In this document: positions 48,032 to 57,741 of the stretch, one piece after another
How positions within the stretch are numbered: position 1 is the stretch's first letter
Layout of the letters: each line of letters starts with the position of its first letter
Source: Magicicada septendecula
Taxonomy: Eukaryota > Arthropoda > Insecta > Hemiptera > Cicadidae
NCBI GenBank assembly: GCA_034769895.1
Contig: CM068367.1
Location: 88,455,899-88,519,898 of the forward strand
Reading direction: 5' to 3'
Length of the DNA: 64,000 nt
Notes under the pieces: model-generated
The model's database searches: none
What the model was told of the DNA's origin: nothing
The model's input: only the letters and a program-made list of their open reading frames with translations
Program-made: the position numbers and the translations under genes

Positions 48032-49000
48032 CTATTTGGAACATGTTTCGGGTACTATCTTGTACCCATCATCAGCCTTCCGGTTTTTTTGTCTGGTGAA
48101 GTACATATGTGTTGTTGGTTGACTATTATTATTGTGGCTTCCTGTTAGCTTCTGGTATTTCAAGTTGGTTTTTTTGTGTGTGATTGTGGTGTATGTGTTA
48201 GTTTTTTGTGTATTTTCAATGTTGAGTGCTTTGAATATTGTGTCATGTTTTGTATTGATTTGTATTTGTTCAGGTATTAGTTTGTTTTCTGTTTTATGTT
48301 TGTATATTTGTAAATTTTCCCATATGTTCATTATGGTGCCTTTGTGTGGTATATGTTATATTAGTGTTACATTGGTTATGTCTGGGAATTCATGTCCTGT
48401 GTTTATTGCATGTGTGGCTAAATTGGATTTGTATATTTCTGGTTTTTTGTATGCATTTAGGTGTTCAAAATAACGTTTTTTCAGCTGTTTTTTTGTTTGT
48501 CCTATATAACATTTATTGCAATCTTGGCATTCAATTTTGTATATACCGTTAGTTGTTGTATTATCTTTGTTGTGTGAGCTATTTAGATTTTGTAATTTAT
48601 TTTTATTAGTTTTGTATGCTATTTTTATATCTGTGTTTTTAAATAGTTTTGTTAGTTTTGTCATTTTATTATTTATATATGTGAATGTGGCCCATTTTTT
48701 GTTGTTGTTATTATTTATGTGTTGTTCAGTTTGATTAATTCTTAATTGTTCAGTTTTTATTTTGTATTTGATTTTATTTTCTATTTTGATCATAGTATTT
48801 TTATTGTATCCATTTTCATAACCAATTTGGTATATTATATTTCTTTCTTTGTCAGTTTCTTGTTTGTTTAGGGGTATTTTGTACATTCTGTTAAATAACG
48901 AATAAAATGCTGCCATGTTATGTTGTGGTGGGTGGTCAGAATGGTTAGGTATAATGATGTTAGTGGAAGTTGGTTTTCTATATATTGCATATTGTATGTG
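48032..49000 (-). pseudogene. PLE C-terminal RT + GIY-YIG endonuclease, left arm
   Basis: Minus-strand copy of the same protein end as in the right arm. It keeps IYRKPTSTNIIIPNHSDHPPQH (RT thumb) in two short blocks and the GIYKI...CYIGQTKKQLKKRYFEH endonuclease. It has a premature stop after ITNVTLI (one base differs from the right arm), so the last approximately 100 codons are cut off from the frame. The lack of the RT palm means it cannot act alone. Confidence 0.85.
48039..48076 (-). ncRNA. Hammerhead-like motif, 3' end of left PLE copy
   Basis: Minus strand: GG, CTGATGA, extra T, hairpin GGGTAC/GTACCC with loop AAGATA, GAAAC, ATGT, T, CC. Box and hairpin are perfect, but stem I is only two pairs. 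It overlaps the last codons of the PLE protein. Confidence 0.5.
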
Positions 49001-49007
49001 TTTGTTG

Positions 49008-49967
49008 TATGCAATATATAGAAAACCAACTTCCACTAACATCATTATACCTAACCATTCTGACCACCCACCACAACATAAAATGGCAGCATTTTATTCG
49101 TTATTTAACAGAATGTACAAAATACCCCTAAACAAACAAGAAACTGACAAAGAAAGAAATATAATATACCAAATTGGTTACGAAAATGGATACAATAAAA
49201 ATACTATGATCAAAATAGAAAATAAAATCAAATACAAAATAAAAACTGAACAATTAAGAATTAATCAAACTGAACAACACATAAATAATAACAACAACAA
49301 AAAATGGGCCACATTCATATATATAAATAATAAAATGACAAAACTAACAAAACTATTTAAAAACACAGATATAAAAATAGCATACAAAACTAATAAAAAT
49401 AAATTACAAAATCTAAATAGCTCACACAACAAAGATAATACAACAACTAACGGTATATACAAAATTGAATGCCAAGATTGCAATAAATGTTATATAGGAC
49501 AAACAAAAAAACAGCTGAAAAAACGTTATTTTGAACACCTAAATGCATACAAAAAACCAGAAATATATAAATCCAATTTAGCCACACATGCAATAAACAC
49601 AGGACATGAATTCCCAGACATAACCAATGTAACACTAATAAAACATATACCACACAAAGGCACCATAATGAACATATGGGAAAATTTACAAATATACAAA
49701 CATAAAACAGAAAACAAACTAATACCTGAACAAATACAAATCAATACAAAACATGACACAATATTCAAAGCACTCAACATTGAAAATACACAAAAAACTA
49801 ACACATACACCACAATCACACACAATAAAACCAACTTGAAATACCAGAAGCCAACAGGAAGCCACAATAATAATAGTCAACCAACAACACATATGTACTT
49901 CACCAGACAAAAAAATCGGAAGGCTGAGGATGGGTACAAGATAGTACCCGAAACATGTTCCAAATAG
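49008..49967 (+). CDS. PLE C-terminal RT thumb + GIY-YIG endonuclease, right arm (5'-truncated)
   Basis: Open to its natural stop at 49967. The first part is the thumb of a Penelope-type reverse transcriptase (AIYRKPTSTN, SDHPPQHK). A Lys/Asn-rich linker follows, then a GIY-YIG nuclease: GIYKIECQDCNKCYIG with the PLE-type Cys pair, KKRYFEHL and ATHAINTGHEF. The open frame formally reaches back to 48915 across the palindrome centre, but that part is antisense of the other arm and not real. Full PLE proteins also have RT palm and fingers, absent here. In PLEs this nuclease nicks target DNA. Confidence 0.88.
   Translation, partial: YAIYRKPTSTNIIIPNHSDHPPQHKMAAFYSLFNRMYKIPLNKQETDKERNIIYQIGYENGYNKNTMIKIENKIKYKIKTEQLRINQTEQHINNNNNKKWATFIYINNKMTKLTKLFKNTDIKIAYKTNKNKLQNLNSSHNKDNTTTNGIYKIECQDCNKCYIGQTKKQLKKRYFEHLNAYKKPEIYKSNLATHAINTGHEFPDITNVTLIKHIPHKGTIMNIWENLQIYKHKTENKLIPEQIQINTKHDTIFKALNIENTQKTNTYTTITHNKTNLKYQKPTGSHNNNSQPTTHMYFTRQKNRKAEDGYKIVPETCSK
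49924..49962 (+). ncRNA. Hammerhead-like motif, 3' end of right PLE copy
   Basis: Plus strand: CTGAGGA (variable base G), extra T, hairpin GGGTAC/GTACCC, GAAAC, ATGT, T, CC. Same layout as the left arm, with one change in the variable position of the box. Confidence 0.5.
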
Positions 49968-50596
49968 ATAAATAACATCTTGAGGTAAATTTATGTATAA
50001 ATATTAAATGTAGTATATAAAAATGTATTAAATATTTTCAGAATGAGTGAGTGAGCGTGCGAAAGGAAAGCGTGTCTGATATACTGTCGACAGCCAAGCT
50101 GAGGCGTTGGATTGCGTCTAGTTTCAATATAAATATAAATAAAGCATTTTAAGTAAAGAGGCATCTGCTAAATAACAGAGAGAGGGGTAATTTGATAAAA
50201 AAATATAATATAATTTGAATATCATAAGTAATAAAGAAATGTAAGTAACGGCCGCCATTTTGTTTTGGTCGTTGAGAGACGCCATTGTCAAATAATTAAA
50301 AGTCACGTGTAAAATGGGAAAACAATAAAGCGAAATTGATTTCAATACTTGTAGATGTTGGTACTTTTATTTCAAGGCCCAACTCAGTCGCTATTCACGC
50401 TTAATTCGAAACCCTGGACCCAAAATAACCAAATACGATCAGATCAACAGGTACAGCATAGTTATGGTGAGTACGATAATTATGGTATGGCTAGCATACA
50501 TGAATAAAATTAATAAAAATAAACTTGTTAATTCATATAGTAACAAATGACGCCCAGAACAGTGATATGATAAGTAGTTATTTATATGATAACAAA

Positions 50597-50614
50597 TGGT
50601 GCCCGGACAAGTGA
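50597..50614 (+). other. Element A primer-binding site (degenerate)
   Basis: Reads TGGTGCCCGGACAAGTGA, two bases after the 5' LTR. It resembles element B's site TGGCACCCGAACAGGGAC but with several changes. A second PBS-like sequence, ATGACGCCCAGAACAGTGA, lies about 50 bases upstream, inside the LTR end of both LTRs. Confidence 0.65.
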
Positions 50615-50756
50615 CTATATAAAAAATATCCTGTTGTATTTTTATATAATAAGCCTGAATAGAGAGACGGAGTGGGTATTGAAATCAGAAGTGCGATTGT
50701 AGGTTATGTTGTGACATACGTACAAAGCAACAATTCATTAACAATTTTTTTTCACA

Positions 50757-51812
50757 ATGGCAAACAGTAGTGAAATAAGTATGACTGAATCGCAAATTAT
50801 GAGAGAAGGCGATCAGTCAACGCCAGTCGTAAATAAAAGAACCGAAGAGAACGAGATTGTAAAAATTATGCAAACACTTTTTGAAATACAAAATAATAAA
50901 TTTGATGAGAAATTTAACGAACTGAAAGAACAAAATAGCGATTTAAAAAATGACATTTATGAAATTAAGAAACAAAATTGTAATATTGATAAAAGAATAA
51001 GTGAAATAGAGACACGGTTAGACGAGATAGAGTTAGAAAATAAGAGGGGAGTAGACAAATTAGATATAAACAAAGACAAGGTAAGTGGGGAAGAAAATTA
51101 TAATAAAAATAAAAATATGGTAATAGATGATAATAGTGTGGATGTTGGTAGTGATAATGAGATTTTAATGAGAATAGAGGTTAATGGTGAGGAGATAGTT
51201 GTTGATGAGAGTGAAAGTGGGGGTAAGGAGAGTTTAAGTGAATATAGTGGGCAGAGGGCAAATTTTCCCAGTGGTAGGAGTGGAGTAAAGACTCCAAAAT
51301 TGTTGTTTGAGGATGAAGGTTCCTCTAGAATTTATGTGAGAGACATGTGGTCTCCAAATGATCCCTTAGTTGTACCTGGTGAGGCCAGGGGGTGTTTTTA
51401 TGAAGTAGTAGTACCCTATGCAAATATTGAAAGAGAGAATGTAGCTTGGTGTGATAGAGAGAGATATATTGAGAGAAAAAGGGAGATAGAGATTTTTAAG
51501 ATAAGTAGAGACTATGAAGAATTTATGGAAAGGTTAGGAGTAGAGATGATTGATAAATATAGTAAATACTTGCCTTGTAATAAAACTGAAGTAGTAGGAG
51601 ATAAGGGAAATAATGACTTTATAAATTACCTAATTATGACTAATAATACAGAAGGTGACAGGACAATGACCAATCATGACAGATTATATGAGTCTGCGGA
51701 AAATGATGAAAATTTGAATGGTATATGCATTTATGATGTTAATATAAGAGATTCAATAATAAGCAATGTATATAGATATAAGATAAGATTATTGTTTGAC
51801 GATGGAGGGTAG
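50757..51812 (+). CDS. Element A gag-like open frame, 351 codons, half unrecognised
   Basis: Starts MANSSEISMTESQIMREGD, like element B's Gag (MANNNEIV...). Residues about 30-110 form a coiled coil with KFDEKFNELKEQN heptads. The C-terminal 220 residues are acidic, then carry RIYVRDMWSPNDPLVVPGEA, FYEVVVPYANIE and a final YRYKIRLLFDDGG, which match no family I recognise and are not the Gag core seen in B. The frame looks whole. It may be a trimmed structural protein used in packaging with a helper (inference). No protease, zinc knuckle or membrane segment was seen. Confidence 0.7.
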   Translation: MANSSEISMTESQIMREGDQSTPVVNKRTEENEIVKIMQTLFEIQNNKFDEKFNELKEQNSDLKNDIYEIKKQNCNIDKRISEIETRLDEIELENKRGVDKLDINKDKVSGEENYNKNKNMVIDDNSVDVGSDNEILMRIEVNGEEIVVDESESGGKESLSEYSGQRANFPSGRSGVKTPKLLFEDEGSSRIYVRDMWSPNDPLVVPGEARGCFYEVVVPYANIERENVAWCDRERYIERKREIEIFKISRDYEEFMERLGVEMIDKYSKYLPCNKTEVVGDKGNNDFINYLIMTNNTEGDRTMTNHDRLYESAENDENLNGICIYDVNIRDSIISNVYRYKIRLLFDDGG

Positions 51813-53337
51813 ATATTTTATTGTGTTTATGAACATTTAAATATGTGATAGTGTTTTTCAGGATGGACTGCTTTCTGACTGATTTATGGTAAACGATTAA
51901 TTGGTAATTCGGATTGTATATTTTTGTGTATATTAATATCAATGTATTTGTGTATTCTGGATGTTGTGTATTTTATGTATTTTTGTGTAAACCATGTACT
52001 GTAGAAAAGTTTGATAATGATTTTAAATAATTATGAGATTTAGATTCTAATGGATAATAAATGATTACGCATATGATATATTTGGATATTGAGTTGTTTT
52101 AGGATTGTAAGATAAGTGATGAATTTTCTAGTGGTATATTAAGGTGAAATGTTGTAAAGAGGTTTGGGGATAGTGATAAATAAAGGCATTTGAATTAGTT
52201 AGTTAGAGTTAATGGGAGTTAGTGAAAATAAGAATGTTGAGATGCTGATAATATATAAAGAGGGTGTTAGATATTTTAGGGACACAGTGGTGTTAGTGAT
52301 TATATGTAGAGAGGTGAGTAATGTGAATGGTATATATATTTGTTGATGATGATATTTTGTAGTAAGGATCCGGTGTAAGGAGTGATCAGCGTGCGACGTG
52401 GCAAGTGGTCAACGTGCAGCGTTGTGGCAGGCGGAGCAATTTTGGGTTAGAGTGTTTGCCGATATTTGGTGGAGGGCAAATGGTTAGGAATGGATATGGC
52501 CAGGTAGGGAACACACATCCTTGTACAAAAGACGAGCGGTGCCAGAGGATTTAAATGGGATTTGTGAAGGGGGTTATTATAGAGATATTGGTGTCATAAT
52601 ATATTAGGGTTGTTAGTAGCGGTTGTTAGTAGAAAAAAGAGGGGTAGTAAGGTTAGATAGACAAATGCCAAAATAAGATAGAGAGAATAATGAATAATAG
52701 AGAGTCACCCAAACTAATAAGGATAAAAGGGTTAGAAAAAGAAAATTCATGGTAGGAAGGTCATGTAACTGAAAGGTTAATAATAAGTGTGAAATTTTTT
52801 TTAGAATCTAATGATATAACAAATGTTAAATAATAAAAGTTGAATAGAGAGTTGAAGTAGTAATGTTATAAAGCTTTGGTACAAGTTGTGTAAATATGAA
52901 TTATGTAATGTAAATGTAACAATGTTAATGTTTAATGTACAATGTTTTATTATGTTGATGGTACAATAGTGTGTGGTTAGGAGGTCGTTACGGGGGTAGT
53001 GACGGTAAAAAATGCTAATGTGTTAAAAGATGAAGATAACGATGGTTTTGAACAAAATAAATGATTTGGTTCTGCTGTAAAGAAATATAAGAATAAAGAA
53101 AAATGAGTAAAGAAAATATAAAGAGTTTTGAAGTCGTTTGCCATGATAGATATATGTTTCAATGCTATATGGAGTAAAATAGTAGAGTTAGTGGTTGTTG
53201 CTTAGAAAAGTAAAATTTGTTTTCTGCTTAGGATAAGAATATATTTTCATGTGGTAAAGAGAGTAAATATGATTGACTGGAGTCAGAAAGTTGTATTAAA
53301 TGCAGGAGTGTTAAAAGGAGTACCCTGTCCCTGCGCA
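51813..53337. other. Element A internal region, no gene recognised
   Basis: AG-rich on the plus strand, with no long frame and no match to B's pol. It may be the remains of a deleted region or untranslated sequence. Confidence 0.5.
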
Positions 53338-53992
53338 TTAACGATTATGAATTTGAAAAGGTTCAGGGTTTTCCATATCTCGGGTCATATGTGGACTCTG
53401 GAAATGACTCCTCTAGAGATATTGAAAAACGAATATTATCTGCTAATAGGTGTTACTACGGACTGGTGAAACATTTTAAATCAAAATTAATAACTAAAGA
53501 TACAAAAGCCTCCCTATACAAGACCTTGATTAGACCAGTCCTGATGTATGGCTTGGAATGCTGGGTGTTAAAAAAACTAGATGAGCAGAGACTATCCGTT
53601 TTTGAGAGGAGGGTACTGAGGAGAATCTATGGCCCTATGAGGGAAAAAACAACATTTGGAGGCGACTGCATAATCGAGAGTTGTACGAAAGGTTTAAAGA
53701 TCTTCCGATCGTGCAACTCATACAAATTAACAGATTGCGTTGGGCTGGTCATGTGCAGAGAATGGCAGAGGATAGAATCCCAAAAAGAGTGATGAATTAT
53801 TTGCCGATGGGAAGGAGAAGGAAGGGAAGACCGCGTACAAGATGGCTGGACCAGGTTGGTAAGGAGGCAGTGAGGCTGGGTGCAGCAAACTGGTGGACAT
53901 TGGCCGGGAGTAGAGACCAGTGGGGAAGATTTCTTTTGGAGGCCAGGGCCCGGACTGGGCTGTAGCGCCGAGGATGTATGTATGTTTGTATG
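53338..53992 (+). mobile_element. LINE 3' fragment inside element A
   Basis: 5'-truncated non-LTR element. It encodes the RT C-terminal tail: FPYLGSYVDSGNDSSRDIEKRI, SKLITKDTKASLYKTLIRPVLMYG, CWVLKK, RLRWAGHVQRMAEDRIPKRVM, GRRRKGRPRTRWLDQV, WGRFLLEARARTGL, stop near 53963. One frame change lies near 53680-53700. The 3' end is short and closes with an ATGT-type repeat (TGTATGTATGTTTGTATG), as in RTE-like LINEs. It inserted after element A lost pol or helped replace it; the order is not known. Confidence 0.87.
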
Positions 53993-54168
53993 TGTTAAAA
54001 GGAGAAGGAGTTTTCTATCCTAACTCTTGTTATATGTTGTTTGAGAATTTTAGCTTTAAGCAAACCAATGCCTCAAAATGCAAACCAATGCACTAAGGGG
54101 AGACATATCGGTTGTGGATATGGATATAGAGAAGGCCACTATTTTAAAATTTGTATTGCATGTTTCAG

Positions 54169-54312
54169 AGTTTGGTGGTGTTGTGACCGCGGTCCTGAGC
54201 TGGCCGGTGCGTCAGACCAGGAGCGTAAGATGCCTAATGGCCTTATGGTGTTGGGATCTCTCCTGAGAACCAGTAAGGTCAAACAGGTACGATCAGCATC
54301 ATTGGACCAAGG
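54169..54312 (+). other. Exon-like conserved module near the 3' end of element A
   Basis: 144-bp block after ATGTTTCAG and before GTAAGT, homologous to 9665-9811 of element B. It shares GCGGTCCTGAGCTGGCC and GGTGTTGGGATCTC, and GGACCAAGG at the donor. Length is a multiple of three. In this copy the frame shared with B has a stop in its second half. Function unknown. Confidence 0.5.
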
Positions 54313-54438
54313 GTAAGTGATTGTATTTCTTTTTATGTAAACACTACAGGGGGTTGTGGTGACATATCTGGGCCGATCCTTTTAGAACATAAAAATGGGT
54401 CAATGAAAGTTTTTAGGTTTCGACATAAAACCTTTCAT

Positions 54439-54449
54439 TGAGGGGGTTT
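54439..54449 (+). other. Element A polypurine tract
   Basis: TTGAGGGGGTTT immediately before the TGTAACAG start of the 3' LTR. Same sequence type and place as in element B. Confidence 0.8.
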
Positions 54450-55716
54450 TGTAACAGTACGAAAACCTGATGTCAGAATTTATGGTACGAGAGGTATCAA
54501 ATTATTGTATTTCACTGTATTTTTGAATTCATGTGTATGGATGGTACACTTTTCCCTTGTTTTGCCGAAAACGGCACAGATTTGACAAAACAGAATAATT
54601 CCAAGGTCAAAGGCGGACGTGCGGATTAGAACACTTTAAATGGTTGCATAAGTTAATACAGGCTCTAGATACGTTTGTTTCATTGGTCAACAATGCCAGA
54701 CGTCATTAACAATAAGAATGACGTAAATGAAATACGCATAAACCAGGGCGTTTCCTTGCCTACAGACAAAGAATAATGACGTACGCACACACACACATTC
54801 GTAAAAAGTACGTAGTGCCTCACCCCAGTCTTCACAACACCGCATCAGCGGTAACACGTTACAGAAATTCGCCGGCAAGTAATACCGGCCTAGTGAGTCT
54901 AAAACAACCAAGATGTAATATATAAAGTAATAATCAGTTAAAATGGTTTAACATCAGTGCATAACAGTTTTCAAAATTCATAAATTAGAGTCAGTGTAAC
55001 AACAGTGAATAAAAATGTAACCAAGGAATCTCTGCTGAAACACCATGTGAAACCATCTACCAGAACTTCTAGTCTACAACCAGGAAAGTTAAAATCATCA
55101 TATAATCTTATTGAGCTCAAAGAATTAACCATCCGGTATATACGTATATAAAAATGTATTAAATATTTTCAGAATGAGTGAGTGAGCGTGCGAAAGGAAA
55201 GCGTGTCTGATATACTGTCGACAGCCAAGCTGAGGCGTTGGTTTGCGTCTAGTTTCAATATAAATAAAGCATTTTAAGTAAAGAGGCAGCTGCTAAATAA
55301 CAGAGAGAGGGGTAATTTGATAAAAAAATATTATATAATTTGAATATAAGTAATAAAGAAATGTAAGTAACGGCCGCCATTTTGTTTTGGTCGTTGAGAG
55401 ACGCCATTGTCAAATAATTAAAAGTCACGTGTAAAATGGGAAAACAATAAAGCGAAATTGATTTCAATACTTGTAGATGTTGGTACTTTTATTTCAAAGC
55501 CCAACTCAGTCGCTATTCACGCTTAATTCGAAACCCTGGACCCAAAATAACCAAATACGATCAGATCAACAGGTACAGCATAGTTATGGTAAGTACGATA
55601 ATTATGATATGGCTAGCATACATGAATAAAATTAATAAAAATAAACTTGTTAATTCATATAGTAACAAATGACGCCCAGAACAGTGATATGATAAGTGGT
55701 TATTTATATGATAACA
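54450..55716 (+). repeat. Element A 3' LTR
   Basis: 1267-bp LTR, uninterrupted partner of 47240-50594. Contains a CA microsatellite near 54786-54797. Followed by the AAAT target repeat and then element D's LTR. Confidence 0.93.
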
Positions 55717-56587
55717 AAATCATTTATTGGTTCATCATTGATTTACTAAGTGTTTTCTTATCTATTACTATCTTTTTATAATCATACTATCATTTACAAT
55801 ATCTTTTTTCACTTATCACTTTCACCTTTAATTAATTGGTGTTTATCACTGATACACTCACTATTTTGGGGCATTTACACCTTCACTATTGCACTTTTTA
55901 ACTGTTTACATTAAGTGTTTCTTAGTGGGTAATCCCTATAATTATTTCTCTTTGTTACTTTCTCACTTTCTCACTATTTCTTTCATTACAAATTATACAC
56001 AGTATTAATAATATTTTTCTATAGATTTTACTATATCTAACTCTAATTTTTGGGTTAGTGTACTTTTCTTTTTATAATATTACTCTACTCTTTTGGTTAA
56101 AACAGTTATATGAATTATTTCATTTACAATCATATTTATTTCTGGTATTGGGTCATTATTGGTTTTATTCACAATATTATATATTTGAGTGTACCATTTC
56201 TCCCTTTTATATGTGGTGTTTCTTATCCCTTAGTTTCACTTCGTTTCCTCTTCATTTTTCTGCTTCTTCTCCTTCTTCTTCTTCATTTGCAATTGGCTTC
56301 ATTTTAATTCGGTTCTCCCCTTCTCATTTGGTTTGATTTTATTTAGTTGTAGGAATTCGTTCACTTCCTTCAATTGTCTTTATTCTTCTTTGGTTTTGGT
56401 TTCTTCCCTTCTTTGTTAGTTCCTGTTTGTTTGGTCAATCACTTGGGTTAGGTCATGTCGTCGTTTGTCGAGTCATAGTTTTTATATTTTATTTATATTT
56501 AATCATTTTATTTAATATGGAGTATATTTATATTTATTATCATCTTTTTTATCCCTGGTACTGGGGTGGCTTATTTGTGTTGTAACA

Positions 56588-56604
56588 TAATGCCTCTCCT
56601 TCAA
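56588..56604 (-). other. Element D polypurine tract
   Basis: Minus strand TTGAAGGAGAGGCATTA directly before the TGTTACAACAC start of the 3' LTR. Confidence 0.75.
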
Positions 56605-57741
56605 AATTGATCATTTTAATAAAACACTAACATAGTTTTTTATGAAATTATCTGTTATATATTTAATCTTTTTCCTTTTCTCTCTTGTTTGTTTCTCCAT
56701 TCTTTATTTCTCTTCTTACTCGATTCATTCCATTTTATTTAGATCTATTTTTATTTATTTCCATTAGTGTGTTCTCCCTTATACACAATTTTTTCTCTAA
56801 CTTTTTAGTAGCTGGTTTCTTCCATTACTATTCATTTTTTCTGAGACCAGAGGAACATCATCTCTGCTCAGTTTACTTTGATTGCTGGACTTTTCAACAG
56901 TCAATCTTAAATACTTTTTTGTCAACTTGTGACTTAAATTAATAATAATAATATATTTTGGGATTGTCCACCTTGTGGTTTGTTTTTAGATCACTTTTGG
57001 CCTTTTACTCATTCTTCCTTCCGCTGTACCTTTGCTGTATACTGTCATTTACTCATACAGTTGATTGTTTTTTATTTATTCAAATGTTAATTTCATCATA
57101 TCTAACTTTTCATTAGTTTGCTTTTCTGTTCTTCTTGTGATCATTTTAATTATTTTAGACATCTTTTTTCTTTTTCTTGGTAGTTTAGCAATACTGTATT
57201 CTGCTTTAGCCATTTTTTGGTATATTTATTTTATACATAACTTCTTTTTCTTCCTTGTACCAGTTCAGATTTTTTTTTCTTTGAATACTTTGAATGCTTT
57301 AAATTCATTATAATTTCAGGTATTTATTTTAGCAATTTTTGCTTGATTTTATTTTTGTTTATTTTAATTTGTTTTAACTATCATTTTTGATAATTTTTCG
57401 TAAGTTAGTTTTCTTACTTTATAGGAATTTTTTTAGCTTATTCCTTTTTAGGTATTTTTTGTTTAAATATTATCGTAAGTTTGTGATTCTTACTTTCTTA
57501 TAGGAATTTGTGTAACTTATTCCCTTATTGTACTTTTTTATTTTATACTTCATATTTCAACTTTAATTTGACTGTAAGTTGATTTTACTTGGTAGGAATT
57601 TGTGTAACTTATTCCTTTGTTTTTTATATTTTTATTCATTTATTTTATTTTTTCAATTCCTCATATGTCGTCTAAATAAGGTAGTAAGTTGCTCTTACAA
57701 ACTTTTTGAATTTTGAAATTTTTTTTTTCATTTTTAGTAAT
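56605..57741. other. Element D 3' region, no gene recognised
   Basis: T-rich on the plus strand. Several short imperfect repeats with TAAGTT...TTACTT and GGAATTTGTGTAACTTATTCC occur near 57390-57640. No envelope-like frame. Confidence 0.5.

Larger units (their letters stand above)
47945..50013. mobile_element. Penelope-like element pair in head-to-head palindrome, 2069 bp
   Basis: Two 5'-truncated PLE copies joined at their truncated ends. The left copy reads minus (about 47978-48998) and the right copy plus (about 49013-50013), with a spacer of about 15 bases near 49000. The arms differ at only a handful of bases over about 1 kb. An 11-bp target repeat TATATAAAAAT lies at 47934-47944 and 50014-50024, inside element A's LTR, and the empty site is visible in the other LTR near 55140. 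Only the RT thumb and the GIY-YIG endonuclease are encoded. Inverted copies are a known habit of PLEs. Confidence 0.93.
47240..50594 (+). repeat. Element A 5' LTR, split by the PLE palindrome
   Basis: 47240-47944 and 50025-50594 together match the 3' LTR at 54450-55716. The break is filled by 47945-50013 plus an 11-bp duplication. Begins TGTAACAG and ends ATAACA. Confidence 0.92.
47240..55716 (+). mobile_element. Element A: pol-less LTR element related to B, inserted in D's LTR
   Basis: Plus-strand LTR element. 5' LTR 47240-50594 (carrying a PLE palindrome), 3' LTR 54450-55716 (1267 bp), target repeat AAAT on both sides (47236-47239 and 55717-55720). Primer site 50597-50614, polypurine tract 54439-54449. 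The internal 3.85 kb has one open gag-like frame (50757-51812), a LINE fragment, and a 3' module shared with element B, but no protease, RT or integrase. LTR divergence is about 2% by eye. It cannot move without enzymes from a relative. It is not broken so much as reduced; the remaining frame looks whole. Confidence 0.9.
44996..56587 (-). repeat. Element D 3' LTR, split by element A
   Basis: Left part 44996-47239 and right part 55717-56587, separated by element A and a 4-bp AAAT duplication. Starts TGTTACAACAC in element sense. The outer (left) end matches the start of the partial 5' LTR at 63219. Confidence 0.88.

Noticed and set aside
48915-49007. Start of the open frame that runs across the palindrome centre into the PLE protein
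   Set aside because: It is the antisense of the other arm plus spacer; the real PLE coding part begins at about 49008.
47945-50013. Palindrome as a CRISPR-like or replication-origin structure
   Set aside because: The arms encode PLE protein and a target repeat shows insertion as a retroelement.
53251-53965. LINE tail as element A's own reverse transcriptase
   Set aside because: The motifs are of the non-LTR type and the piece ends with a LINE-like 3' repeat, so it is a separate insertion.
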